From: Rossellomorea vietnamensis
GTDB taxonomy: Bacteria; Bacillota; Bacilli; Bacillales; Bacillaceae_B
NCBI RefSeq assembly: GCF_008180415.1
Contig: NZ_VTEI01000002.1
Span: 268,518 to 332,517, forward strand
Reading direction: 5' to 3'
DNA: 64,000 nucleotides
Of this stretch, positions 27,467-34,997 are shown one piece after another (the stretch's first letter is position 1; the number at the start of each line of letters is the position of its first letter). A model generated the notes under the pieces. That model did no database searches and was not told the DNA's origin. It was given only the letters and a program-made list of their open reading frames with translations. The position numbers and the translations under genes are program-made.

Positions 27467-27659
27467 GGCTGTTTTCGCATATATTGTTGCTTTCGGAAAA
27501 ATCCCAAGAGCCGGATTTCCCCCCGGATACTAAGAGTTTTATCTCTTGTCGAGAGAGTGTAGCTCTTTTCTTTTCGGTGTTACCAGTTTTCATTCCTCTT
27601 AATATGGTTATTTTTTTCGGTATTAGTATCAAATAGCAACAAAGTTTACGAAAAGAGCC
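27467..27659 (+). repeat. Miniature inverted-repeat element copy (long form)
   Basis: At 193 bases this is one of the fullest copies. It runs from GGCTGTTTTCGCATATATTG to AGCAACAAAGTTTACGAAAA and GAGCC, with the complete interior. It abuts the truncated GC-rich repeat. Confidence 0.88.
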
Positions 27660-27679
27660 TCATCAAAAAAGCAAAATAA

Positions 27680-27707
27680 GAAGACCCGGCCATAAGCCGA
27701 GTCCTTA
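27680..27707 (-). terminator. Terminator of the YjcZ-like gene
   Basis: AAGGACTCGGC pairs imperfectly with GCCGGGTCTT on the minus strand, and TTATTTT follows. It lies seven bases beyond the stop codon. Confidence 0.6.
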
Positions 27708-27713
27708 TAAAAA

Positions 27714-27818
27714 TTAATATCCTCCGCCGAATGCACCGGCACCTACGACCACTAACAAAATGAACAACACAACGATCAATGCAAATCCTCCTGCATATCC
27801 ACCTTGACCTTTACTCAA
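27714..27818 (-). CDS. YjcZ-family sporulation protein
   Basis: A TTG start lies eight bases after a perfect AAGGAGG. The 34-residue product has a Gly-rich head (SKGQGGYAGG), one membrane helix (FALIVVLFILLVVVGAGAF) and a GGGY tail, the YjcZ/YtzJ-type layout of tiny spore proteins. A longer in-frame ATG at 27902 would add 28 unrelated residues without a ribosome site. Expression in the mother cell or forespore is expected from the family but no sigma site was identified. Confidence 0.85.
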   Translation of the reverse strand: MSKGQGGYAGGFALIVVLFILLVVVGAGAFGGGY

Positions 27819-27977
27819 ATGGATGACCTCCTTAAAGATAGATTCGTATTTAACATATTCAGTTGAGAATAATCGGTGTGGGCCAGCTCCTCCGCGTAAC
27901 ATAAAGGCAAAAATTAGTATCCGATAATTACTACATTATGGTAATATATACAAAGATAAATCAGAGGAGGAATAAAC

Positions 27978-28031
27978 ATGTTAAAAACATTCACTGCAGT
28001 TCAAACTCACAAAGGAGGAGTGAAGGGTTAA
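27978..28031 (+). CDS. Putative regulatory leader peptide of the MFS gene
   Basis: This 17-codon ORF, MLKTFTAVQTHKGGVKG, has a strong GAGGAGG site and sits 129 bases before the transporter start. Its final codons contain AGGAGTG, which is complementary to CACTCCT (28108-28114). That CACTCCT contains part of the anti-Shine-Dalgarno arm that masks the transporter's ribosome site. This is the set-up of Erm- and Tet(L)-type attenuators, where ribosome stalling on a leader changes RNA folding. A promoter with a TAATAT -10 region lies just upstream. Confidence 0.5.
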   Translation: MLKTFTAVQTHKGGVKG

Positions 28032-28109
28032 TTCTGCTGTCAACATACGGTTGTTCAGGATACTTAACGGACATCTATATCCATAAAATCCGAACTGATT
28101 AACAGCACA

Positions 28110-28150
28110 CTCCTGCCTTCTATTTAAAAAAAATTTGATAGAAACAGGAG
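28110..28150 (+). promoter_or_regulatory. Hairpin sequestering the MFS ribosome-binding site
   Basis: CTCCTG-CC-TTCTAT pairs with ATAGAA-A-CAGGAG. The right arm contains the Shine-Dalgarno ACAGGAG of the TTG-start transporter gene. TGCTGT (28035-28040) and ACAGCA (28102-28107) form a further complementary pair upstream. Competing pairings are consistent with translational attenuation. Confidence 0.5.
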
Positions 28151-28159
28151 AATGTTAAA

Positions 28160-29383
28160 TTGAAAAAACAAACGATTGCATCACATAATATCCGCGCTTT
28201 ATTTTGGGTTCAGTTTTTTGGCACCATCAGCTTTCTGCAGCCGGTCATCACTCTTTTTTATATGGAAAGAGGATTGAATTCTTCCGATATCTTGATTGTA
28301 CTGATGTTTTGGAGCGGAGCAGTGCTGCTCGGAGAAGTGCCAACAGGCATTTTCGCAGACCGATTCGGTGCCAAAGCATCTTTCAAAACAGGGACGATTT
28401 TGAAGTTCTTGAGCATCACCATGCTGCTCTTCGCTTATGAACCTTGGATGTTCTTTCTGTATAGTGCTTTAAATGGATTTTCGGTCACATTCTTTTCTGG
28501 TGCTGATGAAGCGCTCATCTATGATTCTCTAAAGGAGAGCAAAGAAAATGACTTCATGGACAGGGCGATGGGAAAAATTCAGTCTGCAGGTTTCATTTCT
28601 TCTATCTTTGCCGTTCTTTTTGGTTCCTATCTTGCAAAAGATTTGCAAGATGACCAATTTCAATTATTGATCCTGTTGTCACTGGCTTTTCATGTAGTCG
28701 AAATCATTTTTGTCATGACCGTCAAAAATCCTAAGACTGAAACTTCTTACAGGGAGAACCCTTTTTCTCAAGTTAAACAAGGATTGACTGTCATTCGGAA
28801 AGCGCCGCAGCTTTTGATGATGTTCCTGAATGTCACACTGGTATTCATTCCAGCAGGGGCAGTCTACGGGTACTTTGATCAGCCGCTGATGACAGATGCC
28901 GGACTTCCGGTTTATTTGCTGGGTGTTATGTATGCTTGTTCCGCTTCACTAGGTTTCTTCGCATCCAATTCGATTGGATGGCTTACTGGAAAGTTTTCAA
29001 GGATTATTCTTATGCACGCGACCGGCCTTTTCGCTGTGGCAGGATTGCTGGTCTCTGCCCTGCTGTCCGAGACGCTTTGGGTAGTACTGGGTGCTTTCTT
29101 CCTTTTAAGGTATGTCAAGGCGATCCGATATCCAATATACTCTCAGCTCAGCAACGACCTTATTCCTTCAGGCAGCAGGGCAACGACGATTTCTCTGCTC
29201 TCGATTGTTGATTCTGCACTTGACCTGCTTGTCTTTGGAATTCTGTCTTATGTGGCACTAAGTGGATTTGAAGCCGTGCTTTATGGGTCAGCTGCGATAG
29301 CGCTGATCGGGACGCTGCTCCCTATTAAAAAAGTGAAACGGCAAGATTCAGAGACGGCATTGTCTGCAATTAAGAATGATTGA
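28160..29383 (+). CDS. MFS transporter (drug-efflux type)
   Basis: The 407-residue protein has 12 membrane helices in two halves and a conserved loop-2/3 motif, GEVPTGIFADRFGAKAS, typical of the major facilitator superfamily. An internal TSYRENPFSQVK loop separates the halves. The start is TTG, nine bases after ACAGGAG, which is buried in a stem. A leader peptide and competing hairpins precede it, so expression is probably induced by ribosome-targeting compounds. The substrate is not identified. Confidence 0.85.
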   Translation: MKKQTIASHNIRALFWVQFFGTISFLQPVITLFYMERGLNSSDILIVLMFWSGAVLLGEVPTGIFADRFGAKASFKTGTILKFLSITMLLFAYEPWMFFLYSALNGFSVTFFSGADEALIYDSLKESKENDFMDRAMGKIQSAGFISSIFAVLFGSYLAKDLQDDQFQLLILLSLAFHVVEIIFVMTVKNPKTETSYRENPFSQVKQGLTVIRKAPQLLMMFLNVTLVFIPAGAVYGYFDQPLMTDAGLPVYLLGVMYACSASLGFFASNSIGWLTGKFSRIILMHATGLFAVAGLLVSALLSETLWVVLGAFFLLRYVKAIRYPIYSQLSNDLIPSGSRATTISLLSIVDSALDLLVFGILSYVALSGFEAVLYGSAAIALIGTLLPIKKVKRQDSETALSAIKND

Positions 29384-29390
29384 ATGAGAA

Positions 29391-29418
29391 AAGAAGCCAT
29401 TGATTTGGCTTCTTTTTT
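29391..29418 (+). terminator. Terminator of the MFS gene
   Basis: AAGAAGCCA pairs with TGGCTTCTT around a short loop and is followed by TTTTT. Confidence 0.87.
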
Positions 29419-29471
29419 ACAATTTGCCTAGAATCAAATAGAGCCGGTGTGAATGACCGGTACGAGCCATT

Positions 29472-29612
29472 ATACTCTTTTTTTCCCCTTCTCGTTGGGC
29501 CGTATCTACCTCTTGCGGACCATCATACTCTCTATTTCTCTTCTCATTGGGCCGCATTTCCCTCTTGCAGGTCATCTTCCTCTCTATTTTCTCTTATCAT
29601 TGGGCAGCAAAC
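29472..29612 (+). repeat. Degenerate 52-53-base tandem repeat, about 2.7 units
   Basis: Units start at 29472, 29525 and 29577. Each contains (T/A)CTCT...TTCTC(G/A)TTGGGC followed by CCTCTTGC and ATC. The array is pyrimidine-rich on the plus strand and lies in non-coding DNA between the MFS terminator and a miniature element. Confidence 0.65.
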
Positions 29613-29702
29613 CGGCCCGCAATATGCTACTAATTGGACCGCTTCTATTCTTACAGCCGGCTTATCTCATCAGCTCTCGGCTAACGGAACAAATAAAGAA
29701 AA

Positions 29703-29871
29703 GGCTCTTTTCGCATATATTGTTGCTTTCGGATATCCCGGATACTAAGAGTTTACTGTCTAATCGAGGGAAAGTAGCTCTTTTCTTTTCGTTATTCAAG
29801 ATTATTTTTTAGGATAATGATCATTTTTTCGGAATTAGTATTAAATAGCAACAAAGTTTACGAAAAGAGCC
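29703..29871 (+). repeat. Miniature inverted-repeat element copy with 8-bp target duplication
   Basis: The copy runs from GGCTCTTTTCGCATATATTG to AAGTTTACGAAAAGAGCC, 169 bases. It is flanked on both sides by AAAGAAAA (29695-29702 and 29872-29879), an exact eight-base direct repeat. Confidence 0.88.
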
Positions 29872-29917
29872 AAAGAAAAAGATTAGAAACTTCACAACTT
29901 ATTATCAAACTCAATCT

Positions 29918-29952
29918 AAAAAAGGCGCAAAGGCGATATGCCATTGCGCTTG
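29918..29952 (-). terminator. Terminator of cvfB
   Basis: AGGCGCAA pairs with TTGCGCTT. The minus-strand side runs into TTTTTT, just beyond the cvfB stop. Confidence 0.8.
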
Positions 29953-29958
29953 CTCTTA

Positions 29959-30819
29959 TTACTTTTTATAATAGGTCCATCCTTCTTCCTGGTAGACCCG
30001 TCCTTCTTTCATCAGCTTACCCATGGCTCTTTTAAAAGAAGCTTTACTCAAACCCAGCTTTTCCTTGATTTCTTCAGGCAGGCTTTTATCCCACAAAGGC
30101 ATCGATCCGCCTCTGCTGTCCATATAGTCTGTGATGATATCTGCATCCTCGCCCATTTTATCTTGTTTCAATGGAAGAAAAGAAACATTGAGACTGCCAT
30201 CATCTTTAACATCTATAACGCGGCCTTCGACCAATTCACCCAGTCTCGGCTCTTCTCTTCTTTCGTTTTCGTGAACAAAACAGCGGTATCCCTGCTCGGT
30301 AAGAAAGAATGTCCCGACTTTCAGCAGTCGATACACACGACCTTTTACAGTGGCTTTCAACATTTCCTGTGAAGCCCGCCTTGCGATTTGCCCGATAATA
30401 TTTTCAGTTGCCAACTTTCCATATAATCGTCCGTTTTTGTCTGGTTTCAGTGACAAATAAAGCTGGTCTCCCGGCGCGGGCCATAAATCCTCATAGATGG
30501 GAAGATCATCGGAAGATACCAGGATATCCTTCATCAGGCCGATATTCACGAATACTCCAAGGCCTGAATTCACGTCTACTACTTCTGTCCAGCCATAAGA
30601 GCCGATTTGTATCTTAGGTATATGCATGGTAGCAGTCAGCCTGACTTCCTTATCGTGAAAAAGAAAAACTTTCACTTCGTCCTCCACTTCAACTTCTCCA
30701 TCTACCTGACTATGATGAAGCAGGACATCTTCCTCTCCATTTGTTAAAAAATACCCAAAATCAACTTCTCTATCTACTGTTAAAACCTGGACTGTTCCTG
30801 CTTCCAATTCTCTGAACAT
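29959..30819 (-). CDS. cvfB: CvfB/YitL-type S1-domain RNA-binding protein
   Basis: The 286-residue protein matches CvfB, which has three S1-like RNA-binding domains and a C-terminal winged helix. Recognisable parts are LTVDREVDFGYFLTNGEEDVLLH, the central GLGVFVNIGLMKDILVS S1 strand set, and the final winged helix (LGLSKASFKRAMGKLMKEGRVY). In Staphylococcus CvfB affects virulence-factor expression through RNA binding; in Bacillus the role is little defined. AGGAGG stands eight bases before the ATG. Confidence 0.9.
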   Translation of the reverse strand: MFRELEAGTVQVLTVDREVDFGYFLTNGEEDVLLHHSQVDGEVEVEDEVKVFLFHDKEVRLTATMHIPKIQIGSYGWTEVVDVNSGLGVFVNIGLMKDILVSSDDLPIYEDLWPAPGDQLYLSLKPDKNGRLYGKLATENIIGQIARRASQEMLKATVKGRVYRLLKVGTFFLTEQGYRCFVHENERREEPRLGELVEGRVIDVKDDGSLNVSFLPLKQDKMGEDADIITDYMDSRGGSMPLWDKSLPEEIKEKLGLSKASFKRAMGKLMKEGRVYQEEGWTYYKK

Positions 30820-31252
30820 TACCTATTCCTCCTATATAACCTGTTCTTTATTTTTATCTTTACCCAATGGTTTCTACCTAACTCTGTTTTTCCAGATAAA
30901 AAGCACTTATTGATGTGGATTGACCCAGCCACATGAGACTCTTTTAAATAAAAAGCATAGTCACTCCCTTTTATCTATAACTGCTTTCTCATACATTGCT
31001 GCTTGCAAAATTTCAAGCGCCCATTCTCCCCTTCAACCGGAGTTTTTCTCTCTAAACAGGGAGAGCCGCTTTTTTATTATCGTTTAACAGGTTGTTTTGC
31101 ACAATTAAGCCGATAATCTTCAAAATTATATGATACAGCATAATTTTTTTCGAAAAGAGCCCTATCAAAACAACATTCTTTTTTCAGAAACTAAATAGAT
31201 ATTCCTCATCTTTCGCATCTTCCTGCTGCGCAGAGCCTCAAGGGATTTCCAT
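30820..31252. other. Gene-free spacer containing a worn miniature element
   Basis: No ORF with a ribosome site was found. The region holds the diverged repeat copy at about 30980-31161 and A/T-rich sequence. Confidence 0.4.
30980..31161 (+). repeat. Diverged miniature inverted-repeat element copy
   Basis: ACTGCTTTCTCATACATTGCTGCTT at the left and TTTCGAAAAGAGCC at the right match the element ends. The interior (TTTTTCTCTCTAAACAGGGAGAGCCGC) keeps the hairpin but the sequence is well diverged. Confidence 0.6.
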
Positions 31253-32482
31253 TTAAACGGCATGATAGTCTCGTATTTCTTTATCTTTAGGCAGCAGCCA
31301 CGTCAACACTCCAACAAGCGGGAGAAAGCTGCAGAGGATCATGACAAAGCGGATACTATATAAATCAGCCAGGCTTCCGAAGAGGACGGACCCTACTGCA
31401 CCCATTCCAAATGCCAGTCCGACCGTCAATCCTGAGACCATGCCTATCTTCTGAGGAAGCAGTTCCTGTGCATACACAACAGTAACACTGAAGCTTGAGG
31501 AAAGGATGAAACCAATTAGGAAAAAGACCGGTATGACAACGTCCAACGGCAAGTACGGCAACAGGAGTGTCAATGGTGCTGAGCCAAGCATTGACAGGAA
31601 AATGATGTTTCTCTTGCCAAACCTGTCTGCGAGGGGGCCTCCGAAGAACGTTCCCAATACTCCAGCAAACATAAAGGTAAAGATATACAGTTGAGCCTCC
31701 CTGATGGTAAGCCCATAATCTTCTATCAGATAAAATTGATAGTAATTGGATATCCCAGCACCATACCATGATCTCGCAAAGACAAGGAAGACAACCAGGA
31801 GCATGGCCATCTTAATTTTTTTATGTATCCCATTATTGGCTTTCATCTTCTGATTCTGTCTTTTCTTGCTAAATCCGTCCTCGCCAGCCAGCCTTCTTTT
31901 ATACCACTGAGACACGCGGACAAGCACAATGATGCCGATTCCTGCCGCCAAGGTGAACAACAGGGCACCTTTTTGGCCCAAAGGTACAAAAATGAATGCA
32001 GTTATAATGGGAGCCAGTGACTGGCCTGTATTTCCCCCTACCTGATAGATGGACTGTGCCAGCCCTCTTTTATTCCCAGCTGCCAGGTAGGCTACCCGGG
32101 ATCCTTCTGGGTGGAATATGGCAGATCCGAATCCAATGAACAACACAGATAACAGGAGAAAAATAAAATTGTTTGATAAAGCAAAGCCGATTAATCCCAA
32201 GAGACTAGACAGCATACCAAGAGGAAGCAGAAAAGGACGGGATTTAATATCTGCATAATATCCAAAGACAGGCTGAAGAAGGGAAGAAGTCATATTTAAC
32301 GCAAAAGCAATCCAGCCAATTTGTGTGTAGCTTAAACCCAATGATCTTTCTACAATCGGAAACATCGCAGGAACCACTGCCTGCAATGTATCATTGATAA
32401 AATGGCCGGAACTGATCGCCAGCAGGACTCCATACATTGTGGCTGTTCGCCTTGTTTCCTCTTTGCTTAGAGTTTTCCCCAC
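31253..32482 (-). CDS. MFS transporter, fosmidomycin-resistance (Fsr) type
   Basis: This roughly 409-residue, 12-helix MFS protein has SGHFINDTLQAVVPAMFP near the start and FGSAIFHPEGSRVAYLAAGNKRGLAQSIYQVGGN, both strongly reminiscent of Fsr efflux proteins. A second GGPLADRFGKRN motif sits in the second half. The GTG at 32482 is nine bases after AGGAG, better than a TTG that directly abuts the ribosome site. A miniature-element copy lies about 110 bases upstream. Confidence 0.88.
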   Translation of the reverse strand: MGKTLSKEETRRTATMYGVLLAISSGHFINDTLQAVVPAMFPIVERSLGLSYTQIGWIAFALNMTSSLLQPVFGYYADIKSRPFLLPLGMLSSLLGLIGFALSNNFIFLLLSVLFIGFGSAIFHPEGSRVAYLAAGNKRGLAQSIYQVGGNTGQSLAPIITAFIFVPLGQKGALLFTLAAGIGIIVLVRVSQWYKRRLAGEDGFSKKRQNQKMKANNGIHKKIKMAMLLVVFLVFARSWYGAGISNYYQFYLIEDYGLTIREAQLYIFTFMFAGVLGTFFGGPLADRFGKRNIIFLSMLGSAPLTLLLPYLPLDVVIPVFFLIGFILSSSFSVTVVYAQELLPQKIGMVSGLTVGLAFGMGAVGSVLFGSLADLYSIRFVMILCSFLPLVGVLTWLLPKDKEIRDYHAV

Positions 32483-32592
32483 TAGATTCAACTCCTGTTC
32501 AAAAGTTTAAAAGTCTTCAATCTTCGATAGTCAACCTTTCAAGTATATCTTAATTATGAAGAATAGAAAATAATAACATGTTGTTTTAACAA

Positions 32593-32763
32593 GGCTCTTT
32601 CCTAAACTTTGCTGCTTTATATAAATTTCAAATTCGAACACCACAATTGAGCGGAAATACTCTGGTACGCAAGAAAGAAAAGAGCTGCTCTTCCTATTTA
32701 GAGAGAAAAAACCGAGTTCCACTTGAAATTTTTCCGAAAGCAACTTTTGATGAAAAAACAGCC
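32593..32763 (-). repeat. Miniature inverted-repeat element copy (reverse)
   Basis: The copy runs from GGCTCTTTCCTAAACTTTGCTGC to GATGAAAAAACAGCC. Flanks TTTAACAA and TTTAAAAA agree at seven of eight positions, a likely eroded target duplication. Confidence 0.8.
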
Positions 32764-33005
32764 TTTAAAAAAACGGAAAATGTTCCTAACAATAGACAGC
32801 ACGCCAATCCTCCTGCTTAAAAGAGCAGTAAGCTAAAATAGGATTAAAACACAACACTGACTAGCAAAAAGCTTTAAATCAGGTTTAATCAAAATTAAAA
32901 CTAACCATTTTAGTGAACGGTTTAGCAAAAGAAGAGGTTGTTCATTAATAAGAAAGAGGTTTTAGCGATAGAGGAAATTTTGGTTGTGAAGAAATGAAAA
33001 AAGAA

Positions 33006-33038
33006 AAAACTGGTGACAGGCTCCCCCGTCACACAGTC
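33006..33038 (-). terminator. Terminator overlapping the RsbR-like stop codon
   Basis: ACTG-GTGAC pairs with GTCAC-ACAGT. On the minus strand the stem is followed by TTTTTTCTTTTTT. The stem includes the last codons of the gene. Confidence 0.75.
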
Positions 33039-33871
33039 CTTTGAGTTTCATTACCGTTTATTGTATTGATTGCCTGTTTCAAACTGGAGTAAGTTTGGAT
33101 CTTTTTAAAGTCAATCCCAAGATTCACCACTGTTTGGACAATATCCGGAGTCATTCCGGTCACTTTTGCTTCTACCCCGATTAATTCTAATGAATCTATC
33201 AACTGGAAAATGATTTGTGCCACATACGTATCAATAATGGGAACACCAGATAGATCCAGGATAAAATATTTGACTTTCAGTTTTGCGCTCTTCTCAAGTG
33301 CTTTTTCCAGCATCAGTTTTGCCCTGCCTGTATCGATATCCCCTACGAGCGGCAGCACGGCAATCTCATCTGATATCGGAATGACTGGAACAGATAACTC
33401 AAATAATGCTTCTTTTGAATTTCTTAATTGATCTGCTTGATAATCGACGAATGGGAGGCTGAAATAACAAGTGACATCTCCAATATCCGTCTCAAGAATA
33501 TTTAACATATTATAAAAGCCGTCGATCGTCAGGTCATGTTTTTTCGCATGTATTTTCAGCAAGTCACCCAAAATAGTACGATATTCAGGAAATTCATTCA
33601 GCATTTCCTCAAGACTGGCATTTAAAGTAGCGCATTGGGTTCCAGCTTTCTTTCCCCATGCTTTGAAGTTTTTCTTCCGGTCTTCATTACTCATCACAAA
33701 AGACTTGGCGAATAAGCTGACCAATTCCTCCCGCATTGAAAGCAAGTCATTTGATATGGACTGCATTTCTGGATACTTCTTTGTCTGGATCTCTGTAACC
33801 TCATGAGCAAGTTCGCTGCTTTTCTCAAGAATCAGGCTGCAGAATTCTTCGTAAACTTTTTCATTGGACAT
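33029..33871 (-). CDS. RsbR-type stressosome protein with STAS domain
   Basis: The 280-residue protein has a helical N-terminal sensor region (about 1-150) and a C-terminal STAS domain (about 160-270). The STAS part contains IAVLPLVGDIDTGRAKLM and LDLSGVPIIDTYVAQ; the latter holds the conserved threonine phosphorylated by RsbT in RsbR paralogues. Such proteins form stressosomes that release SigB on stress. No rsbS, rsbT or sigB lies nearby, so this is an orphan paralogue like RsbRB-RD. No clear SigB promoter was found upstream. Confidence 0.85.
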   Translation of the reverse strand: MSNEKVYEEFCSLILEKSSELAHEVTEIQTKKYPEMQSISNDLLSMREELVSLFAKSFVMSNEDRKKNFKAWGKKAGTQCATLNASLEEMLNEFPEYRTILGDLLKIHAKKHDLTIDGFYNMLNILETDIGDVTCYFSLPFVDYQADQLRNSKEALFELSVPVIPISDEIAVLPLVGDIDTGRAKLMLEKALEKSAKLKVKYFILDLSGVPIIDTYVAQIIFQLIDSLELIGVEAKVTGMTPDIVQTVVNLGIDFKKIQTYSSLKQAINTINGNETQRTV

Positions 33872-34216
33872 TAATACACCCTCTTTGCCTTTCTCTTTAA
33901 CAATTTAATTACAATTCTCTCTATTAAATTGTATATTAAGTTTGCACGAGGATTCAAATAATAATGTTCGAAGTGAGCTTCTGTTAATTAACCAAAGGCT
34001 GATAAATGCTGCAATCTTTTACACAGCAGGGTGAAGATTTCAATGAAGGGTAAATAAAAAATTTCTCTTATTCTTATTCAGAAGGCTGTTAAAACCTTTC
34101 AGCAAATTAATACTATTTCCGACAGATAGCGCCAATTTATTCATACCCTTGACTCACTGCTTATTGAATAGAAAAACTAAGAATAGAAATCGGCCTAAAA
34201 ACTGTTAAATCAATAA
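33872..34216. other. Gene-free spacer upstream of the RsbR-like gene
   Basis: A/T-rich sequence without convincing ORFs, repeats or structured elements. It should contain the promoter of the RsbR-like gene. Confidence 0.4.
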
Positions 34217-34248
34217 AAACGCACGTTGAATTTGAGTTCAAGTGCGCT
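34217..34248 (-). terminator. Terminator of the YhcN/YlaJ lipoprotein gene
   Basis: GCAC(G)TTGAA pairs with TTCAAGTGC around TTTGAG. On the minus strand GTTTTTATT follows. It lies about 75 bases beyond the stop. Confidence 0.75.
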
Positions 34249-34322
34249 TTCATATGTGTTATTAGATACTCGCACCCCTAGAGTAGATTCGTTCACTTTT
34301 AGAGGGAAGGTTTTTATTTCTT

Positions 34323-34838
34323 CTATTGAGAATTCCGAAATAGATTGGAAGCTCTTTCTCCAATACGTTCTCCCAGGTCTTCTACAGGTCTTCCGCTATG
34401 GACAAGGTCGCGGTAGGTTTTCATGTCCCTGACTAAATCACGATCCTTTGTGACATAAACCTGCCGGATATTACTGTCCACACTTTTCACCGCTTCTTCC
34501 ACCTGTTTTTGAAGATCAGCATCAAGCTTCTTTTCAAGCCGGTTCTCCAAAACTATTCCTGCATAAGCATCTGCACCATTGGAATATACATAAGCTCGTT
34601 CCACTTCATACAGCTTCATCACTTTGTTTGCCATCCGGTCTGTCATCCCATAGGCAGGGTCGGCTGGATTGGCATCACCATAGATATTATTGGATCCGTT
34701 GTTGGTCGTGTTATATTTGACCTGCTGCACTCCCATTCCACCGTCTTCCCCAACTTGTCCCAGGTTCTCATCGTTATTCAATGTGCATCCTGCCAGTAAT
34801 ATTATCAACACCTGCATTGAGCACAGTAATTTTTTCAT
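34323..34838 (-). CDS. YhcN/YlaJ-family sporulation lipoprotein
   Basis: The 171-residue product starts MKKLLCSMQVLIILLAGC, a lipoprotein signal with an LAGC lipobox. The mature part has the YhcN/YlaJ fold: MTDRMANKVMKLYEVERAYVYSNGADAYAG, a helix with LQKQVEEAVKS, and VYVTKDRDLVRDM. These proteins belong to the spore or forespore membrane. ATG 34838 has GGAGG upstream; an earlier in-frame start adds 13 residues before the signal and is unlikely. Confidence 0.88.
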   Translation of the reverse strand: MKKLLCSMQVLIILLAGCTLNNDENLGQVGEDGGMGVQQVKYNTTNNGSNNIYGDANPADPAYGMTDRMANKVMKLYEVERAYVYSNGADAYAGIVLENRLEKKLDADLQKQVEEAVKSVDSNIRQVYVTKDRDLVRDMKTYRDLVHSGRPVEDLGERIGERASNLFRNSQ

Positions 34839-34965
34839 ATCCTGACCTCCTTTATCTTCTCCACCTAGAGTTCCCAAACCGGATTTAAAAAATACCGATC
34901 GGAAGTGAAATTACTAAAAAAGAGAAAGTGGGGCAAGTCAGGGGAACCGGCATACAATTCAAAGT

Positions 34966-34997
34966 AAAAAGGCAGGAGCCCGAGCTTCTGCCTTTTA
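34966..34997 (-). terminator. Terminator of the large membrane hydrolase gene
   Basis: AAAGGCAGGAGC pairs with GCTTCTGCCTTT around CCGA, with TTTTTAC following on the minus strand. It overlaps the stop codon of the gene. Confidence 0.8.
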
